Shown: positions 32,276 to 41,634, counted from the first letter of the stretch. The stretch: DNA of 64,000 nucleotides from MWBV01 sp964447315 (GCA_964447315.1 CAYURQ010000001.1:40208-104207); one strand, 5' to 3'. Numbers and translations: made by a program. Notes: a model not told the origin generated them from the letters alone.

Positions 32276-33417
32276 TATCCAAACAACCCCTTAAAATTTA
32301 CATAATCATTAATATTAAACTTTTCTGCATTACCACTATCTATTTCCCATACAACATGATAAATATAATCCATAATATATCCTTCATATTTCTTTGAATC
32401 AACATACCAATCTCCTTGCTGTGAATCATAACTTAATTCTGGTTGTTCTAAAACAATTACATACAATGGAGGATATTTCCCTTCCCCTAAATGTGGGACA
32501 TAAATCCAATGAACATTCCAGTAAAATGAATTCTTGAAATACAATGTATTCGGAGCATAAAATATAATTCCTAGTTTTTTATCTTCATTATAAAATATTT
32601 CATATTTTGAATTGTTTATTTCGTGGGTAGAGCCTTGTCGGATTGTTACTAATTTATTTGTATCAACAATTTCTGAAACACTCTCACGAAGTTCTTGTGA
32701 AATATTTGTTGTTTGAGTTCCATTTTCCCTTAATATTATATCTATTGTTTGGTTTGTTTCTGTTAAGCTATAATCATTATTGTAAATCTCTAATTTATCT
32801 GTGTAAATATCATATCCAGAAAGAATTAATCCATATGCAAAGTTGCCAAGCTCTGAATTATCATTTGAAGAAGCTGAAAATTCTATCTTGAAATAAGGTT
32901 TTTGTTTGAATAAATAATAATCAAACCCTGAATTTAAGTTTTCAGAGTATAAATCAACTGAAACTTCTTTTATCCTTTTTTCATTAGTTTCTGAAACTGA
33001 AGTTTGGTTTGGATTTGTAAACCATCCTATTTTGGTTACTTGTTCGGGGTCTGTTGTCAAAGAATCAATAATAATTCCATTTGAAGTAGATAAGGTAGTA
33101 TAATTTGTTCCATTATAAGTTATTATTTGTCTATAACTTTCTTTTCCAAATAATCTATCTTCATTATTATTTAGATTTAGTTTAGACTCCCATCCACTTA
33201 AAAGAAATGTGTTTGAATTTTTGTAATAATTGTAAGAAGTTATTCCAGTTGAATTTGAATTTCTTATACTCATTAAATCGGCATTTTTAGAGGGTTCTGC
33301 AAACATGAAGATTCCAACAAAAACTAAAATAATCAATAGGATTGCTCCAAATAAAACCCAATGGTGTTTTATCTCGTATTCTATTTCTTCAATTAAATTA
33401 TGTTCGTGTTCAGGCAT
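32275..33417 (-). CDS. membrane-anchored extracytoplasmic protein, 380 aa
   Basis: N-terminal acidic/His-rich start MPEHEHNLIEEIEYEIKHHW, one membrane helix (VLFGAILLIILVFVGIFMF), then a 330-residue extracytoplasmic beta-rich domain with many Asn/Thr/Ser and potential N-glycosylation sequons (NNST-like). No family recognised. The ATG at 33417 follows the zinc-ribbon gene's stop by one base; a longer frame to 33483 would overlap that gene and is rejected. Its position suggests a role at the cell surface. Confidence 0.65.
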   Translation of the reverse strand: MPEHEHNLIEEIEYEIKHHWVLFGAILLIILVFVGIFMFAEPSKNADLMSIRNSNSTGITSYNYYKNSNTFLLSGWESKLNLNNNEDRLFGKESYRQIITYNGTNYTTLSTSNGIIIDSLTTDPEQVTKIGWFTNPNQTSVSETNEKRIKEVSVDLYSENLNSGFDYYLFKQKPYFKIEFSASSNDNSELGNFAYGLILSGYDIYTDKLEIYNNDYSLTETNQTIDIILRENGTQTTNISQELRESVSEIVDTNKLVTIRQGSTHEINNSKYEIFYNEDKKLGIIFYAPNTLYFKNSFYWNVHWIYVPHLGEGKYPPLYVIVLEQPELSYDSQQGDWYVDSKKYEGYIMDYIYHVVWEIDSGNAEKFNINDYVNFKGLFG

Positions 33418-33418
33418 T

Positions 33419-33556
33419 TTATTTTTTCTTAGGCTTATTCCAATAAGGACTTTTACATTTAGGGCAAACCATAGGCAACTCATTAGAACGAGTTATCCAA
33501 GAATGATTACATCTCTCACATTTACATTCAAAAACCTTAATCTCTTTCTTAGACAT
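33419..33556 (-). CDS. zinc-ribbon protein, 45 aa
   Basis: Short ORF encoding MSKKEIKVFECKCERCNHSW, then ITRSNELPMVCPKCKSPYWN and KPKKK. Two CxxC pairs (CKCERC and CPKC) with about 20 residues between form a typical zinc ribbon; a basic tail follows. First gene of the operon, overlapping nothing and ending one base before the next ATG. Its last 30 nt are repeated without the rest at 22198-22236 and 26893-26931. Likely DNA/RNA-binding or a small adaptor. Confidence 0.75.
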   Translation of the reverse strand: MSKKEIKVFECKCERCNHSWITRSNELPMVCPKCKSPYWNKPKKK

Positions 33557-33646
33557 AATTATCAAAACCATTCCAAGTTTAAATGTATTACTATGATAAT
33601 ATACTCACATAAATTTATAAACTATATATATCTATAATATATTACT

Positions 33647-33832
33647 ATGAGTAACTACAAACCCAAAACAAGATATTGTTCTAAGTGCCTTCAGAGTATA
33701 GATGAAACCAAAGATGATTATGTTATGTTAATTAGTAAAACAGGGCAAAAAATTAAAGAATTTTTTATTTTCCATAGGGGGTGTTGGTTGGAGCATTTTA
33801 GGGAGTATTATCAATTAAACAAAAAGAAATAA
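33647..33832 (+). CDS. zinc-finger-like protein with GCWLEH motif, 61 aa
   Basis: Sequence YCSKCLQSIDETKDDYVMLI with a CxxC, and later FFIFHRGCWLEHF with His and Cys, gives a Cys-Cys-His-Cys set like a treble-clef or LIM/PARP-type finger, then a basic tail. The 3' half is repeated as fragments at 22806, 27501 and 28611. Divergent from the operon at 33556; both start codons follow TATTACTATGA-like sequences. Possibly the intact source gene of the boundary elements. Confidence 0.6.
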   Translation: MSNYKPKTRYCSKCLQSIDETKDDYVMLISKTGQKIKEFFIFHRGCWLEHFREYYQLNKKK

Positions 33833-33861
33833 TTTAAATAGAATATTTAGTATCTCTTATT

Positions 33862-34926
33862 ATGGCTAGCATGATTAAAAATAGTACAATTGTTGTTGCT
33901 GGAATAATAATCAGTAATTTATTGGCTTATGTATTTCACATTTATGTTGGTAGGAGTTTAGGTCCTGCTGAATATGGGGTTTTTGGTGTATTAATGGCAT
34001 TGCTTACAATAATCTCCTTGCCTGCAGGAGCAATAAGCAGTTCTTCTACAAAATATATTGCTAAATATAATGTTCAAAAAAAACAAGGGCAAATTGGATT
34101 ATTAAGAAGAAATTTAAGTATAAAGATAATAACTTATTCCCTAATAGTTTTTCTATTAATAATCCTATTAAGTAAACCAATTGCTAATTATCTTAATATA
34201 GAATCACAGATTTCAGTTGTTATTGTTGGATTAGCTTCTATTTTTGCATTAATGCTTCCTATTAATAGAGGAGTTTTACAAGGAATGAAGAAGTTTAAAG
34301 CTTATAGCATGAATACAATATTAGAATCAACAATAAGATTAGTTTTAGTGGTGTTATTTATTTACGCTGGATTAAAATCAGAAGGAGCAATATTAGCTTA
34401 TGGATTAGCATACTTTTTTGCATTCTTGCTAATCTTTCCATTAACAAAAGAAGTAAATTCTCATGACAAAAATGAAAAACTTATTTCTCCTAATTTCTTG
34501 AAATTTGCAATCTTGGTTTTAATAGTGAATTTAATAATACAAGGAATAATTAATATCCCCACAATATTTATTAAACATTATTTAACAGCAGAGTTTACAG
34601 GATTATGGACAGCAGCATTAACTTTAGCTAGAATTAGCTTATTTGTGGTTGGAGGAATAATTTTAGTTATGTTTCCAGAAGTAGCTGAAAAATCAAACCA
34701 TAAAGATAAAAGAGCTGTGTTAAAGAAGGCATTCATATTAACACTTATCTGCTCATTTGGCATTGCATTAATTTTCTGGATAATTCCTGAACCATTTATT
34801 AATATTTTATATGGCTCAGAATTCCTTGGAGCAGTTCCAATATTAAAATGGATGAGTATTGCAATGATTGGAATAGCCTCACTTCAGCTTAGTTTGAATT
34901 ATTGGTTGGCGGGGAAGAAAGAATAA
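33862..34926 (+). CDS. polysaccharide flippase (Wzx/MATE-type), possibly truncated, 354 aa
   Basis: Exports lipid-linked glycans in its family. N-terminal MASMIKNSTIVVAGIIISNLLAYVF, then GRSLGPAEYGVFGVLMALLTIISLPAGAISSSSTKYIA is typical of the PST/RfbX group. About ten membrane helices can be seen. Typical members have 12-14 helices and 420-500 residues, whereas this one ends at NYWLAGKKE, so the C-terminal two to four helices may have been lost. The methyltransferase gene begins 42 nt later. Confidence 0.75.
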   Translation: MASMIKNSTIVVAGIIISNLLAYVFHIYVGRSLGPAEYGVFGVLMALLTIISLPAGAISSSSTKYIAKYNVQKKQGQIGLLRRNLSIKIITYSLIVFLLIILLSKPIANYLNIESQISVVIVGLASIFALMLPINRGVLQGMKKFKAYSMNTILESTIRLVLVVLFIYAGLKSEGAILAYGLAYFFAFLLIFPLTKEVNSHDKNEKLISPNFLKFAILVLIVNLIIQGIINIPTIFIKHYLTAEFTGLWTAALTLARISLFVVGGIILVMFPEVAEKSNHKDKRAVLKKAFILTLICSFGIALIFWIIPEPFINILYGSEFLGAVPILKWMSIAMIGIASLQLSLNYWLAGKKE

Positions 34927-34967
34927 AAAACAAAAATTTTAAATAAACTTAATAATTCTAAAAAAAA

Positions 34968-35690
34968 ATGGTTAAGAAGATATTAGATTTTGGATGTGGG
35001 AAAGGAATAATAAGCAATTACCTAACTAAAAAAAATAAAAATTCCTATATATATGGAATAGACATCTCTAAAGAAAACATTAAAGAATGTAAAAAAAATA
35101 AAATATCAGAAAACCAATATTTTAAAATTAACGTAGGCAATAAAACTCATTTCAAAGATGATTATTTTGATGAAGTACATTGTTATGAAGTTTTAGAACA
35201 TGTAAAAAATGTAAAAAAAACTTTATCTGAAATAAAGAGAGTATTAAAAAATGGTGGGAGATTATATTTGTCGGTTCCTTTAGAAAAGAGTGAAAAGATA
35301 CTCCAAAAGTATAATAAAAAATATATGAATCAAATAGGCCACAAGAGAACCTTCAGTAAAAATAAAATAATTCAAACACTAAACGAAAGAGATTTTGCGA
35401 TAATCAATTACAAGCAAATTAACTCTATAAAACATTTATATTGGAGATTTCTTTTTAGGAATAAAATAGAAATATTGGACCAAAATGCAAAAATCAAATC
35501 AAAAAAATTAGCATTTTTTAAGTTAATCAATGTATTTCTTTCTAGAGGGTCCTATGCTCTTTATCTTGGAGAAAAATCTCAAAAAAGATTCATTTATTTA
35601 ATTTGTATTCTTGGAACGCCTTTTGGAATTATTTTAGATTTATTTTTAATAAAAAAACAACAAAAAATAACATCCATAAATATAAAGTAG
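34968..35690 (+). CDS. SAM-dependent methyltransferase, 240 aa
   Basis: Class I methyltransferase: motif I ILDFGCGKGIISNYL (residues 5-19), acidic motif II YIYGIDISKENI, motif IV FDEVHCYEVLEHV and post-motif KNGGRLYLSVPLEK, followed by the GHKRTFSKNKI block common in the UbiE/COQ5-like methyltransferases of glycan clusters. Starts almost directly with motif I, slightly shorter N-terminus than usual. A hydrophobic C-terminal segment (FIYLICILGTPFGIILDLFLI) may associate it with membrane. Likely modifies a sugar or lipid. Confidence 0.85.
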   Translation: MVKKILDFGCGKGIISNYLTKKNKNSYIYGIDISKENIKECKKNKISENQYFKINVGNKTHFKDDYFDEVHCYEVLEHVKNVKKTLSEIKRVLKNGGRLYLSVPLEKSEKILQKYNKKYMNQIGHKRTFSKNKIIQTLNERDFAIINYKQINSIKHLYWRFLFRNKIEILDQNAKIKSKKLAFFKLINVFLSRGSYALYLGEKSQKRFIYLICILGTPFGIILDLFLIKKQQKITSINIK

Positions 35691-35703
35691 AGTTTAGACT
35701 AAT

Positions 35704-37827
35704 TTAAATTTCAAAAGGAACTCCTGGTTCTGGATTTACTCCAAAGATATAAATTTCATTCTCAGAATCTTCATAAATTTTTTTAAAATATTCTTTGTCT
35801 TCAAATTTATCCATAACCCCCACGTATGATTTAATATCATACTTTGTTGTTATTATTATCTTTTTTGAATTTATTACTTTCTCCTCCATAGCATCACATC
35901 TTCCATCCCTATAAAGATACTGATGAGGATTTATTCCGCAAAAATAAAATGTGCAAGAACCAGATTCATTATTTGAAAGATTTTTAATTTTTTCATATGC
36001 TGTATATGAATCATTTAGTAAAAATATTTCTTTTATACAATCAGGGGTTTCAAATGGGTCCTCTGTAGAGTTTCTTGCAAAAACGTGGTAACTTCTACTT
36101 CTTTGGGCTATTCCTCTATAATCCCAATCTAAAGAAAGAGAAATAATTTGATTGTCAAATGTATCTTCTCTGTCCAAGCTATCAGAAGCTAGATTAAAAT
36201 ACTCCGGAGAGCAAGAAAAAATATTCCTTTCTTCATTTGAATTATTAAGTTGAATATACGAATTACTAAAGATTAAAAATGAAATTAAAACTATGAAAAT
36301 TACTTTAATAAATATTCTTTTTCTGAAAAATAAATTGAGAACATTAAATAATCCAAAAGCAGAGATTATAGCTACTAAAGGATTTAAATAACCTATCAAT
36401 CTGTTCATCATAGGAAATGGAAGGAATAATAAAAAAATTCCTATAAGAGTTATAAAAAATATTGATCCGTATTTTTGATTATTTTTATTTTTCATAAGTG
36501 AGAATAATCCTATAAAAAAGAATATAATAATAGAAAGATTATACATATTCATAAAGGAATTAATAATATTTATTAATCCATCAACTTTCAAATCCCAATT
36601 TTCGGACCAAAGAAATAATAATTTTGGATTCCAAAATAAAGAAATTAAAAACAAAAATAATGTAGAAATTGATAAAATAATTATGATTACCTTTTTTAGC
36701 TTCTCATTATTAGATATGAACCTTTCATAGATTAAATAAGAAAAAATAAAAATTGCGATTAAAGATCCCATCAGTGTGTGAACTAAAATACCAAGATAAA
36801 TTATGGGTAGAGATAGAAACAAGTATCTTCTAATATTTTTCTTAAATAAAAATCGCATTAAAGGGAGGGAGATAATTAAAAATAAGGGCAAGATTATTCC
36901 TATGGAGTCTACAAAAGAAAATACCCTTTGAGAAGAATAAGTTAAATACAATAATAAAAAGAAAAATAGTGTAAAAGTAAATAACAAAATTAAAAATTTT
37001 GAAAAGTCAGATTTATTCAAATTCTTAAGATTTTCATTTTCACATACATTATAAAAATAGGAAAGAATTATAGGAAATAGTACCAATATGATTGTTCTTG
37101 GAGAAATTTCATATAGTGATATTGGAACAAAATTATATGTTAAAGTAAAAATTCCTATAAGTGAGGATATCAAAGAAATTCCTTTATTTTTAGTAAAAAG
37201 ATATGAAAGATTGTATATTCCAAAAGAATATGTGGCGAATAAGAGAATTTCTAAACAAAAAAGCAAAATATTCTCATATCCTATTAAATTAGAAAAGAAA
37301 ATTCCAAATGAAGTTAAAAGATGTATACTATTTAGATAGTCTCCATTGAAATAGAAAAAATTATCTAAAGTTATAAGATTAATTATGTGTCTATGAGTGT
37401 TACTATCACATCCAGATAGAATTCCCACCTTAGTAAATCCCAGGATTAATATAAATGCTACCAAACCTATAAAAACGGATAAGAAAATAGGAGAAATTTT
37501 TAATGAAATATTAAACTTTCTATTTAAAATATCTTCTTTAGATTTAATAATTGTTCCTAATATAGAGAATAATAATATTAAAATTGAATAAAAAGTAAGA
37601 TTAAATATTTTAAAGTAATTCATTAAATATCCTAAAACTACTAAAAAAGTAAACCCAATGCTCCAGTATAAAATAAATTTATTAAAGAAGCTAATCTTTT
37701 CTAATTTCAAAGATAATAACCTTATTAATCCAAAAGTTATCGAACTACCCACTAAATAAGGAACTATTAGAAATACTGGCAAAACAAATATTGCTTTTAG
37801 GATATTATGTATCTGGATGGCATTCAA
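35704..37827 (-). CDS. large polytopic membrane protein, glycosyltransferase-like, 707 aa
   Basis: About 14 hydrophobic helices in the N-terminal 500 residues, including GILSGCDSNTHRHIINLI with an Asp after a membrane helix, which could be the acidic motif of a GT-C enzyme. The C-terminal 200 residues are soluble and contain Cys pairs (PDCIKE, SCTFYFCGINPHQYLYRDGRCDAMEE), presumably outside the cell. Transcribed toward the methyltransferase gene, from which it is separated by 13 nt. Closest in style to dolichyl-phosphate-mannose-protein or lipid-linked-sugar transferases; not firmly assigned. Confidence 0.6.
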   Translation of the reverse strand: MNAIQIHNILKAIFVLPVFLIVPYLVGSSITFGLIRLLSLKLEKISFFNKFILYWSIGFTFLVVLGYLMNYFKIFNLTFYSILILLFSILGTIIKSKEDILNRKFNISLKISPIFLSVFIGLVAFILILGFTKVGILSGCDSNTHRHIINLITLDNFFYFNGDYLNSIHLLTSFGIFFSNLIGYENILLFCLEILLFATYSFGIYNLSYLFTKNKGISLISSLIGIFTLTYNFVPISLYEISPRTIILVLFPIILSYFYNVCENENLKNLNKSDFSKFLILLFTFTLFFFLLLYLTYSSQRVFSFVDSIGIILPLFLIISLPLMRFLFKKNIRRYLFLSLPIIYLGILVHTLMGSLIAIFIFSYLIYERFISNNEKLKKVIIIILSISTLFLFLISLFWNPKLLFLWSENWDLKVDGLINIINSFMNMYNLSIIIFFFIGLFSLMKNKNNQKYGSIFFITLIGIFLLFLPFPMMNRLIGYLNPLVAIISAFGLFNVLNLFFRKRIFIKVIFIVLISFLIFSNSYIQLNNSNEERNIFSCSPEYFNLASDSLDREDTFDNQIISLSLDWDYRGIAQRSRSYHVFARNSTEDPFETPDCIKEIFLLNDSYTAYEKIKNLSNNESGSCTFYFCGINPHQYLYRDGRCDAMEEKVINSKKIIITTKYDIKSYVGVMDKFEDKEYFKKIYEDSENEIYIFGVNPEPGVPFEI

Positions 37828-37907
37828 TATAAAAAATGCCTACATCAAATATATTAAAAAAATTGTTTCTAAAGAAAATATTTTACTCTTAAATTTCATT
37901 TTAATAA

Positions 37908-38948
37908 TCACACCATATTTATTACAGATTTAATTGTTTCCTTTATGCTTTTAAAAAACCCAAGAGATATTCCTTTTTTATAAATTTCTTTGTCAGAAAA
38001 TATTCTTTTTGATTGTATTTTCTTTCTTTCTATCTTATTCTTCTTAAGATCTCTAAAAAAAGAAAAGTTTGCCTTACATATTGAAAAAGCATTAGAAAAT
38101 TTTCCTTTAAAGCAAAATAAAACTATTGATCCAAAACTATATATTAGAGAATAGAAAAATATATTTGAGAACACAGAAATTTTTTTCTGAGGATATTTAA
38201 AAAGATTAGACAATCTGTTTTTCCATAAGTTAAATAAATAAAAATCTGAACGTTCGCTTTTTTTTGAAGATCCCCTTACTTTATGCCAATAAATAGAAGA
38301 TGGAATTGAAATTATATTATATCCTTTAGTCCAAGCATTCCATCCTAAAGACATATCTTCACCATACATAAAGTAATTCTCATCAAAACCTTTTAACTTT
38401 AGAAAGATAGTTTTTTTTATGAACATTCCTGCTCCTGAAGGGTGGAATGTAAATTTTATTTCTTTATCCATCTTATAAATTTTTTTTCCAGAATCTTCTG
38501 AAATAAAAGATCCAAATGAAGTTTTTTTTAGATTATTCACTAAAACTTTATCTTTATTATAATAATCTAACATCAAAGAGGATCCGATAAATAATTTTTT
38601 TTCTAGCAAAACATTTATTGCCCCAGAAACCCAATCTTTATCTACGGAAGTATCTGAATTAAGAAATGCTAAATATTCTCCTTTAGCAAATCTTGCTCCC
38701 TTATTATTTCCTCTTGCAAAACCATAATTTTTCTTAAGTTCCAATATTTTTATCCAAGGATATTTATTTTTTGTGTATTCAACAGAATTATCTTGAGAAT
38801 TATTATCAACCATGATAACTTCATAATTGGATTTTGGATAATTTATTTTCTTTAGAGAATCAAAACATTCTTTGATATGTTGTTTTCCATTATAATTAAG
38901 AACAATTATGCTTACTTTAGGGTAATTTATTTTACTTTTTCTTTTCAT
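37908..38948 (-). CDS. GT2 glycosyltransferase (rhamnosyltransferase-like), 346 aa
   Basis: GT-A fold of family 2: KVSIIVLNYNGKQHIKECFDSLKKI, then VIMVDNNSQDNSVEY, LNSDTSVDKDWV (DxD-type) and the acceptor region HPSGAGMFIKKTIFLKLKGFDENYFMYGEDMSLGWNAWTKGYN, a close match to the WbbL/rhamnosyl group. The C-terminal 100 residues are basic and partly hydrophobic. Its ATG lies inside the end of the GT4 gene (17-nt overlap), so they form an operon. Transfers a sugar to a lipid-linked glycan, predicted. Confidence 0.9.
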   Translation of the reverse strand: MKRKSKINYPKVSIIVLNYNGKQHIKECFDSLKKINYPKSNYEVIMVDNNSQDNSVEYTKNKYPWIKILELKKNYGFARGNNKGARFAKGEYLAFLNSDTSVDKDWVSGAINVLLEKKLFIGSSLMLDYYNKDKVLVNNLKKTSFGSFISEDSGKKIYKMDKEIKFTFHPSGAGMFIKKTIFLKLKGFDENYFMYGEDMSLGWNAWTKGYNIISIPSSIYWHKVRGSSKKSERSDFYLFNLWKNRLSNLFKYPQKKISVFSNIFFYSLIYSFGSIVLFCFKGKFSNAFSICKANFSFFRDLKKNKIERKKIQSKRIFSDKEIYKKGISLGFFKSIKETIKSVINMV

Positions 38949-40131
38949 ATATCTCTTTCATTTTCTCATTTATTTTCTTTGCTATTTTCTCTCTATTAAA
39001 ATTTTCCTCTGCAAATTTTCTTCCTTCTACTGACATTTCTTTGATTTGAATTTCTTTTAAATTATTAATTACATTTGCTAATTCTTTAGGGTTATTTTTG
39101 CAAAGGATTCCTGATTTTGATTCATTTATAACATTTTTTATTTCTCCTTTTCCTGTAGCTATAAATGGTAACCCACAAGACATATACTCATAAACTTTTG
39201 TTGGAACAGCATAAACTAAAGAAGGAAGATCTGCTAAAGGGGCAAATCCAATAAGAGATTTATTTAATATCTCTGGTATTTTTTCTCTTGGAATTGATTC
39301 TTTTATTTTTACTTTATTTTCTAATTTTAAATCTTTTATTAAATTCTTTAATTTTTCTTTTTCTTCTCCATCACCTACAATTAGCAATTTATAATCTTTA
39401 ATTTCCTTCATAGCTAAAATTATGTTCTCTATTTTTTGGGCATAACCCAATCTACCTGTATAAATAATTATTTTTTCTTTATTAATTTTTAATTCTGGTT
39501 TAAATAAATCCATATCAGAACCATTATAAATTACTTCTATTTTCTTAGAATCCAAATAAGGATGGCTTTTTAACAATAAACTTTTTTGTTTTTTAGAAGT
39601 AACTCTTGTAAATTTAGACTTTGATATTAGAAATTTTTCAATCCATCTTGAAAATTTTTCATTAAAACTTCCTTTTTTTATAAAACCTAAATCTATTCCT
39701 GCATCAATCCACAAGTCTCCATAATCTAAAATTGTATCCGTTCCTTTTATTTTATTAATATATCCTACAAATCCTGTAAACAATGGAGGGGCTATAGCTA
39801 TGCAAAAATTATATTTTTTTAAAAACAATAAAGAATAAAATGTTGTGTTAAAAGGGAAGATAAGGTAATAAAGTAATCTTGAGAAAAAAGAAGGTTCTTG
39901 TTTTTTTGGTTGCCACGTCCAAATACTAAAAACATTGAACCCATATTTTTCTTTCCTTTTATCTATAAAATTCCATTTCCTTTTATATTTCCCAAAAGGA
40001 TAAGTTGGGTGAGGACAAAAAACATCTACATCATTTCCCAATTTTGATAAATATTTTGCTAAATCATAAGCTCTAGATGCTCCCCCTCCAAGTTCTGGAG
40101 AAAAATTTTGAGAAAGAATCATTATTCTCAT
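38932..40131 (-). CDS. GT4 glycosyltransferase (WbuB-like), 399 aa
   Basis: GT-B fold: N-terminal SQNFSPELGGGASRAYDLAKYLSKLGNDVDVFCPHP, a nucleotide-binding half with IIIYTGRLGYAQKIENIILAMKE and LLIVGDGEEKEKL, and the E-x7-E-type block VPTKVYEYMSCGLPFIATGKGEI. Length is typical for WbuB/WcaI-like enzymes that add N-acetylfucosamine or similar sugars. Overlaps wecB by 4 nt and the GT2 gene by 17 nt, consistent with sugar made by WecB being used here. Confidence 0.9.
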   Translation of the reverse strand: MRIMILSQNFSPELGGGASRAYDLAKYLSKLGNDVDVFCPHPTYPFGKYKRKWNFIDKRKEKYGFNVFSIWTWQPKKQEPSFFSRLLYYLIFPFNTTFYSLLFLKKYNFCIAIAPPLFTGFVGYINKIKGTDTILDYGDLWIDAGIDLGFIKKGSFNEKFSRWIEKFLISKSKFTRVTSKKQKSLLLKSHPYLDSKKIEVIYNGSDMDLFKPELKINKEKIIIYTGRLGYAQKIENIILAMKEIKDYKLLIVGDGEEKEKLKNLIKDLKLENKVKIKESIPREKIPEILNKSLIGFAPLADLPSLVYAVPTKVYEYMSCGLPFIATGKGEIKNVINESKSGILCKNNPKELANVINNLKEIQIKEMSVEGRKFAEENFNREKIAKKINEKMKEIYEKKK

Positions 40132-41213
40132 TTTATCAAAACCTCCACAATCCTTTTAGAAGTATTTCCATCCCAAAATTCTGGAATTTTTCCTTTTTTG
40201 TTTTTTCCTTCTAGAATGTCATTCACAGAGGAAATTATCAATGATTTATCTAATCCCGTTAGAATATTCGTTCCTTCTTCTATTGTTATTGGTCTTTCGG
40301 TATTTTCTCTTAAGGTTATACAAGGAACACCAAGATAAGTTGTTTCTTCTTGTATACCTCCTGAATCTGTTAAAATAAGTTTTGAATTTACTACAAGATT
40401 CATAAAATTTAGATAATCTAAGGGTTCTGTTATAATTAAATTCTTCATCTCTTCTAATTCTTTATTCAAACTAAATTTTTCAATATTATTTTTTGTTCTT
40501 GGATGTATTGGAAATATTAATTTCTTGTTTTCCTGGACTTTTTTAATTATATTTAAAAGATTTGATAGGCTTTCCTTATTGTCTACATTACTCGGCCTAT
40601 GAAGTGTTAATAGTATGTAGTCTTTTTCTTTTAATTTATATTTTTTGAAAGTATCTTTTTTATTTATCTTATCTAAAAGAAATTTTAAAGTATCAATCAT
40701 CACATTACCAACAAAAAATATATTTTCTTCTGAAAAGCCTTCTTTTTTTAAATTTTCTATTCCTGATTTTTCTGTTATAAATAGGTAATTAGATATTCTA
40801 TCTGTTAATATCCTATTTATTTCTTCCGGCATATTTTTATCAAAACTTCTCAATCCTGCTTCGACATGAGCAACTTTTATTCCTAATTTTACAGCTACTA
40901 AAGAACAAGCAATTGTTGAATTAACATCTCCAACAACTAAAACTAAATCTGGTTTTTCTTTGATACAAATCTTTTCAAACTCAATCATTATCTTAGCTGT
41001 TTGTTCTGTATGGCTTCCACTTCCAACACCTAAATTATAATCTGGTTTTGGAATTTCTAAATCTATAAAAAAACTCTCACTCATATTTTTATCATAGTGT
41101 TGTCCTGTATGAACCAAAATAGGTTTTATATTAGAATGATTCTTATATTCTCTCATTAATGGAGCAATCTTCATAAAATTTGGTCTAGCTCCAACGACAT
41201 TAATAATTTTCAT
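40128..41213 (-). CDS. wecB: UDP-N-acetylglucosamine 2-epimerase
   Basis: Interconverts UDP-GlcNAc and UDP-ManNAc. Conserved blocks: GARPNFMKIAPLMRE, LVHTGQHYDKNMSE, GDVNSTIACSLVAVKLGIKVAHVEAGLRSFDKNMPEEINRILTDRIS, TLHRPSNVD, and the C-terminal DSGGIQEETTYLGVPCITLRENTERPITIEEGTN. 361 aa is full length. First gene of the operon wecB-GT4-GT2, after the small DUF2304 gene. Provides ManNAc for a surface glycan. Confidence 0.96.
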   Translation of the reverse strand: MKIINVVGARPNFMKIAPLMREYKNHSNIKPILVHTGQHYDKNMSESFFIDLEIPKPDYNLGVGSGSHTEQTAKIMIEFEKICIKEKPDLVLVVGDVNSTIACSLVAVKLGIKVAHVEAGLRSFDKNMPEEINRILTDRISNYLFITEKSGIENLKKEGFSEENIFFVGNVMIDTLKFLLDKINKKDTFKKYKLKEKDYILLTLHRPSNVDNKESLSNLLNIIKKVQENKKLIFPIHPRTKNNIEKFSLNKELEEMKNLIITEPLDYLNFMNLVVNSKLILTDSGGIQEETTYLGVPCITLRENTERPITIEEGTNILTGLDKSLIISSVNDILEGKNKKGKIPEFWDGNTSKRIVEVLIK

Positions 41214-41216
41214 CCC

Positions 41217-41612
41217 TTAAATCCTCCGGGATTTCTTTTTTTCTTGCTTTTGTTCTTGCTTTTGCTCTTTTTTTTGTTTCTCTAACTCCAAAGGTTTCAA
41301 TGCAACAATCCTGGTTAATTTTTCTAATCTGTCTTCTGTTTTTCTGTTTCGTATTGTTAAATAAAAAATAACTATGAACAAAAACATAAATGCTAAAATC
41401 ATGTATAAATCCATTACACGAATTATGTTTAATGGGTCAAGTATTTTGTTAACTTGATTGTGGAGAACCACTAAGAGTATTCCTATAAACCAAATAATAT
41501 TCCAAAACCATAATCCAACTTTTGTTAAACTTTTTCTTTGATATTGCAACATTGTAAAGTAAAACATTGCTAAGATGAATACAATCCCTATAACTTCAAA
41601 TGCATATACCAT
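41217..41612 (-). CDS. DUF2304-family membrane protein, 131 aa
   Basis: Three hydrophobic helices in a VYAFEVIGIVFILAMFYFTMLQYQRKSLTKVGLWFWNIIWFIGILLVV pattern, then MDLYMILAFMFLFIVIFYLTIRNRKTEDRLEKLTRIVAL, the DUF2304 signature, and a Lys/Gln-rich tail. DUF2304 genes commonly adjoin GT2 synthases that make polyprenyl-phosphate sugars; here such a gene lies 22 nt upstream. Probably helps place the GT2 product in the membrane. Confidence 0.85.
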   Translation of the reverse strand: MVYAFEVIGIVFILAMFYFTMLQYQRKSLTKVGLWFWNIIWFIGILLVVLHNQVNKILDPLNIIRVMDLYMILAFMFLFIVIFYLTIRNRKTEDRLEKLTRIVALKPLELEKQKKEQKQEQKQEKKKSRRI

Positions 41613-41634
41613 TTTATTTTATTTATTATTTTAT

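Noticed and set aside
32275..33483. Longer reading frame giving a 402-aa protein
   Set aside because: The extra N-terminus overlaps the zinc-ribbon gene (33419-33556) in another frame; the ATG at 33417 follows that gene by one base and gives a sensible membrane protein.
33600..33646. TATATA-rich stretch as a possible replication origin
   Set aside because: Only promoter-like A/T-rich DNA between divergent genes; no repeated origin boxes or Cdc6 gene nearby.
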